Positions 61,846 through 64,000 of a stretch of DNA of 64,000 nt are shown here, in pieces; positions within the stretch are counted from its first letter, which is position 1, and each line of letters opens with the position of its first letter. The position numbers and the translations under genes were made by a program. This DNA comes from Arcanobacterium_A bovis (GTDB lineage Bacteria > Actinomycetota > Actinomycetes > Actinomycetales > Actinomycetaceae). The DNA is taken from assembly GCF_042655305.1 (NCBI RefSeq), contig NZ_JBHSLR010000009.1, one strand, 5' to 3'. The notes under the pieces are model-generated. The model made no database searches. It saw only the letters and a list, made by a program, of their open reading frames with translations, and was not told the DNA's origin.

Positions 61846-62301
61846 ATGCACTGCCCATTTTGTAGACATCCAGATTCCAGGGTTATTGATACTCGTACTA
61901 GCGACGATGGTTTCACCATTCGTCGTAGACGGGAATGCCTTGAGTGTAAGCGGCGATTTTCTACGACAGAGACGGCATCCTTAACGGTGATCAAGCGCTC
62001 GGGTGCAAGTGAACCTTTTAGTCGAGAAAAGATCATGTCGGGAGTGGGGAAAGCTTGTCAAGGGCGTCCAGTTACCGAGGATCAACTAGCGGTTCTAGCT
62101 CAACAGGTTGAAGAGACTGTGAGGCAAAACGGGGTTTCCCAAATAGAAGCACACGATATTGGGCTTGCTATTTTGGAGCCACTACGTGAGCTTGATCAAA
62201 TTGCCTACCTGCGATTTGCTTCCGTCTACTCTAGTTTCGACACACTTGAAGATTTTGAGCGAGCAATTGGTGAATTGCGCCAAGAATCGGCTTCAAAATA
62301 G
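61846..62301 (+). CDS. nrdR: Ribonucleotide reductase repressor NrdR
   Basis: Zinc- and ATP-cone repressor of ribonucleotide reductase genes, responding to ATP/dATP. 151 residues, standard length: zinc ribbon MHCPFCRHPDSRVIDTR...RRECLECKRRF with four cysteines, then the ATP cone VIKRSGASEPFSREKIMSGVGKACQGRPV and the C-terminal FASVYSSFDTLEDFERAIGEL. It has its own promoter as well as possible readthrough from the SOS gene upstream. Confidence 0.96.
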   Translation: MHCPFCRHPDSRVIDTRTSDDGFTIRRRRECLECKRRFSTTETASLTVIKRSGASEPFSREKIMSGVGKACQGRPVTEDQLAVLAQQVEETVRQNGVSQIEAHDIGLAILEPLRELDQIAYLRFASVYSSFDTLEDFERAIGELRQESASK

Positions 62302-62330
62302 CTAAGATTTTATCTTCTCGTGCTCAATAT

Positions 62331-64000
62331 CTACTTAGCGTCTTTCGCGTCGTTGATAGGATGCTCTTTCTCTGCCTTTGTGCTTTGCGTTGCATTGGAC
62401 GTTGTAGCTTCAGCAGCGGGTTCATTTCCGTCTTCGGCAACAGGCTTATCGTCACCGCTCTCAGTTTCTTGATCTTCTGAAGGCTTGGACGTAGTGAGCT
62501 GAGCGATCCACGTCTTGAAATTCTCAACCGTAATCCCATTGCTCTCAGCAAATGATCGCATCTCCTCGGTAGTGGGAGTATGCTCATTTACCCATGTCTT
62601 TAAGCGGTCGAGCTGAGCGCTATTGGCTTCACTCCAAGCCTTAAGTTGTTCTTGAGTAGCTCCGCTTAGTGAGTGTATCGACTGAAGATATGAATCGAAG
62701 CGCGCGCTTGCTGCAGACGATGCGTCTGAGAGTTTTTGGCGCCACTGGCCAGAAGAAAGCTCAAAATGTTGGAGTTGCTCTTTTACATTTTTTCGCATGA
62801 CCTTGCCAAGCTGGGAGCGGGGCAGATCATCAAAGATAGCGATTGATTTTGGCATAGCGTAGTGTGACAGCTTGCCTTCGGTCCAACGTCGCACTGCTTC
62901 TAGATCAACCTTAGCTCCTGGTTCTAGCACCAAAGCGGCAACTACCGATTCTCCAAATGAATCAGCTGGCATGCCTACTACCGCCACATCAACAACGCCA
63001 GGCATATCGCGAACTGCAGATTCAACTTCTGAGGGGTAAACATTGAAACCACCGTTGATAATCAGCTCTTTCTTTCGATCCGCCATAACTAGGAAGCCAT
63101 CATCCCAGCGTGCAAGGTCGCCGGTGCGAAGCCAGCCATTCCACATGACGTTGGCGGTTTCTTCCGGATTATTGTGGTACCCAGCAAATACCTGTGGTCC
63201 GCGCACGAGGATTTCTCCAACTTCACCGTCTGCTACCTGTTTATCAGGGTCTTCAGGATCAACGATCATCACCTCTGTGGATGGGAATGGAAGCCCCAAG
63301 GTTGATGGACGGCGTTGCTCAGAATACGGCGATCCGGCAATAACTGGGCTGGCTTCACTCATGCCGTAACCTTCGATCATGAATCCACCAGTAGTATCTT
63401 CCCAGCGTTTAGCAAGCTCAGGGGCTAGTGGCATCGCACCGCTTACCGAAAATCGAATCGACCGCAAATCAACTTCTGGTCGCTTTTCGATAGCCTTGAG
63501 GATTTTGTCGAACATTGGGGGCACGCCACCAAAGAATGTGATCGGATGCCTCGAATGAGCTGCCAAGAGGATATCAACGTCAAAACTTGGTGTCATGACC
63601 TGCGTAGCTGCCATGCTTACGCACACTGACAGTGACAATTGCAGACCAAAAGCATGGAAGAATGGCAGTACAGCGGCTACGGTTTCTTCACCGCGCTTGA
63701 AATCGGTGAGCCAGTACTCGACTTGGCGGGCATTCGACACTATATTCCGGTGGCTCAGCTGCACCGCTTTAGGGCTTCCAGTGGTGCCTCCGGTCTGAAT
63801 CAGCACAGCTATATCGTCTAATTCAGGACCTTTCAAAGATCCCAGATTCATCGGTGCTGCATGAGAAACCTGGTTGTCCCACGAATGGACACCAGGCGGG
63901 ACTTTACCGCGCAATTTTGCTCGCTGCGTCTTGGCTGCTTTGAGTGGAAGCTTGAGAAGGAACTGGGATTTACGAGGCAAAGCTCTGGTAATGTCAACGG
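62331..64000 (-). CDS. Long-chain fatty acid--CoA ligase (AMP-binding), 5' end outside window
   Basis: Adenylate-forming enzyme activating fatty acids as acyl-CoA. The frame runs off the right edge, so about the first 170 residues are missing. Present are the AMP motif IQTGGTTGSPKAVQLSH, GYGMSEASPV, WLRTGDLARWDDGFLVMADRKKELIINGGFNVYPSEVE and the catalytic Lys region LPRSQLGKVMRK. Beyond this the protein carries an unusual tail of about 140 residues: an amphipathic helical segment with repeated Trp (LKAWSEANSAQLDRLKTWVNEH, NFKTWIAQL) and an acidic, low-complexity end. It is convergent with nrdR. Confidence 0.9.
   Translation of the reverse strand, partial: VDITRALPRKSQFLLKLPLKAAKTQRAKLRGKVPPGVHSWDNQVSHAAPMNLGSLKGPELDDIAVLIQTGGTTGSPKAVQLSHRNIVSNARQVEYWLTDFKRGEETVAAVLPFFHAFGLQLSLSVCVSMAATQVMTPSFDVDILLAAHSRHPITFFGGVPPMFDKILKAIEKRPEVDLRSIRFSVSGAMPLAPELAKRWEDTTGGFMIEGYGMSEASPVIAGSPYSEQRRPSTLGLPFPSTEVMIVDPEDPDKQVADGEVGEILVRGPQVFAGYHNNPEETANVMWNGWLRTGDLARWDDGFLVMADRKKELIINGGFNVYPSEVESAVRDMPGVVDVAVVGMPADSFGESVVAALVLEPGAKVDLEAVRRWTEGKLSHYAMPKSIAIFDDLPRSQLGKVMRKNVKEQLQHFELSSGQWRQKLSDASSAASARFDSYLQSIHSLSGATQEQLKAWSEANSAQLDRLKTWVNEHTPTTEEMRSFAESNGITVENFKTWIAQLTTSKPSEDQETESGDDKPVAEDGNEPAAEATTSNATQSTKAEKEHPINDAKDAK

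Noticed and set aside
1..64000. CRISPR arrays, rRNA, tRNA, transposases, prophage genes
   Set aside because: I looked for spaced direct repeats, tRNA-like folds and transposase/integrase motifs on both strands and saw none; XerC at 7.2 kb is the chromosomal housekeeping type.

Overview
The window is a 64 kb chromosomal segment of a moderate-G+C actinobacterium (roughly half G+C by eye). The order of its core genes is the classic actinobacterial one: lepB-rnhB-DUF2469-yraN-comM-dprA-xerC-rpsB-tsf-pyrH-frr-cdsA-rlmN-dxr-rseP-ispG-proS-rimP-nusA-ylxR-infB-rbfA-truB-ribF-rpsO-pnp-M16 peptidase-dapB-dapA-rnj-ftsK-pgsA-cinA-clgR-DUF3046-recA-recX-miaB-miaA-hflX-dinG-lexA-nrdR. LexA boxes of the actinobacterial TCGAAC-N4-GTTCGA type support this. 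The modest G+C and the mix of genes fit Actinomycetaceae (Arcanobacterium/Trueperella-like), but genus is an inference.

Layout. 1-1.9 kb is an accessory edge: a secreted, bacteriocin-like precursor whose signal peptide is cut from the rest by an in-frame amber codon, a small four-helix membrane protein, and about 670 bp with no convincing gene. 1.9-8.2 kb holds signal peptidase, RNase HII and the DNA uptake/recombination run yraN-comM-dprA-xerC. 8.3-11.2 kb has an M23 peptidase opposite rpsB-tsf. 11.2-16.5 kb is an accessory island: a Cys-rich small protein behind a promoter carrying a CsoR/CstR-like operator, a palindrome cluster, an ECF transporter (AA', T and MptD-family S) and a DHA2-type MFS exporter. 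16.6-27.3 kb is pyrH to proS (translation, phospholipid, MEP isoprenoid genes). 27.5-40.3 kb is the rimP-nusA-infB-rbfA-truB-ribF-rpsO-pnp translation and RNA block, with a DUF421 gene and a Cys/His/Gly-rich small protein inserted before ribF. 40.5-46 kb holds an M16 protease, lysine/DAP synthesis (dapB, dapA) and RNase J. 46-52.9 kb is ftsK, pgsA, cinA, clgR, DUF3046, recA, recX. 53-64 kb is tRNA modification (miaB, miaA), hflX, dinG, the SOS hub lexA with a divergent DivS/ChiZ-position gene, nrdR, and a long-chain acyl-CoA ligase cut by the right edge.

How they work together. Most of the window is housekeeping: ribosome assembly and initiation, RNA decay, envelope precursors, division and DNA repair. 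Regulation visible in the sequence: four LexA boxes between lexA and its divergent neighbour and one before recA, a CsoR-type operator inside a promoter, strong terminators after tsf, proS, pnp and the DUF3046 gene, and a repeated TANNNT-six-base-start layout suggesting leaderless mRNAs.

Points most worth a second look: the amber-interrupted bacteriocin-like cassette at the left edge; hflX, whose conserved N-terminal region has no ATG/GTG/TTG in frame and seems to start at ATT or ATC; the SOS-controlled membrane protein beside lexA; long perfect hairpins inside the first codons of cdsA and recX; and the Cys-rich protein under the CsoR-like operator.
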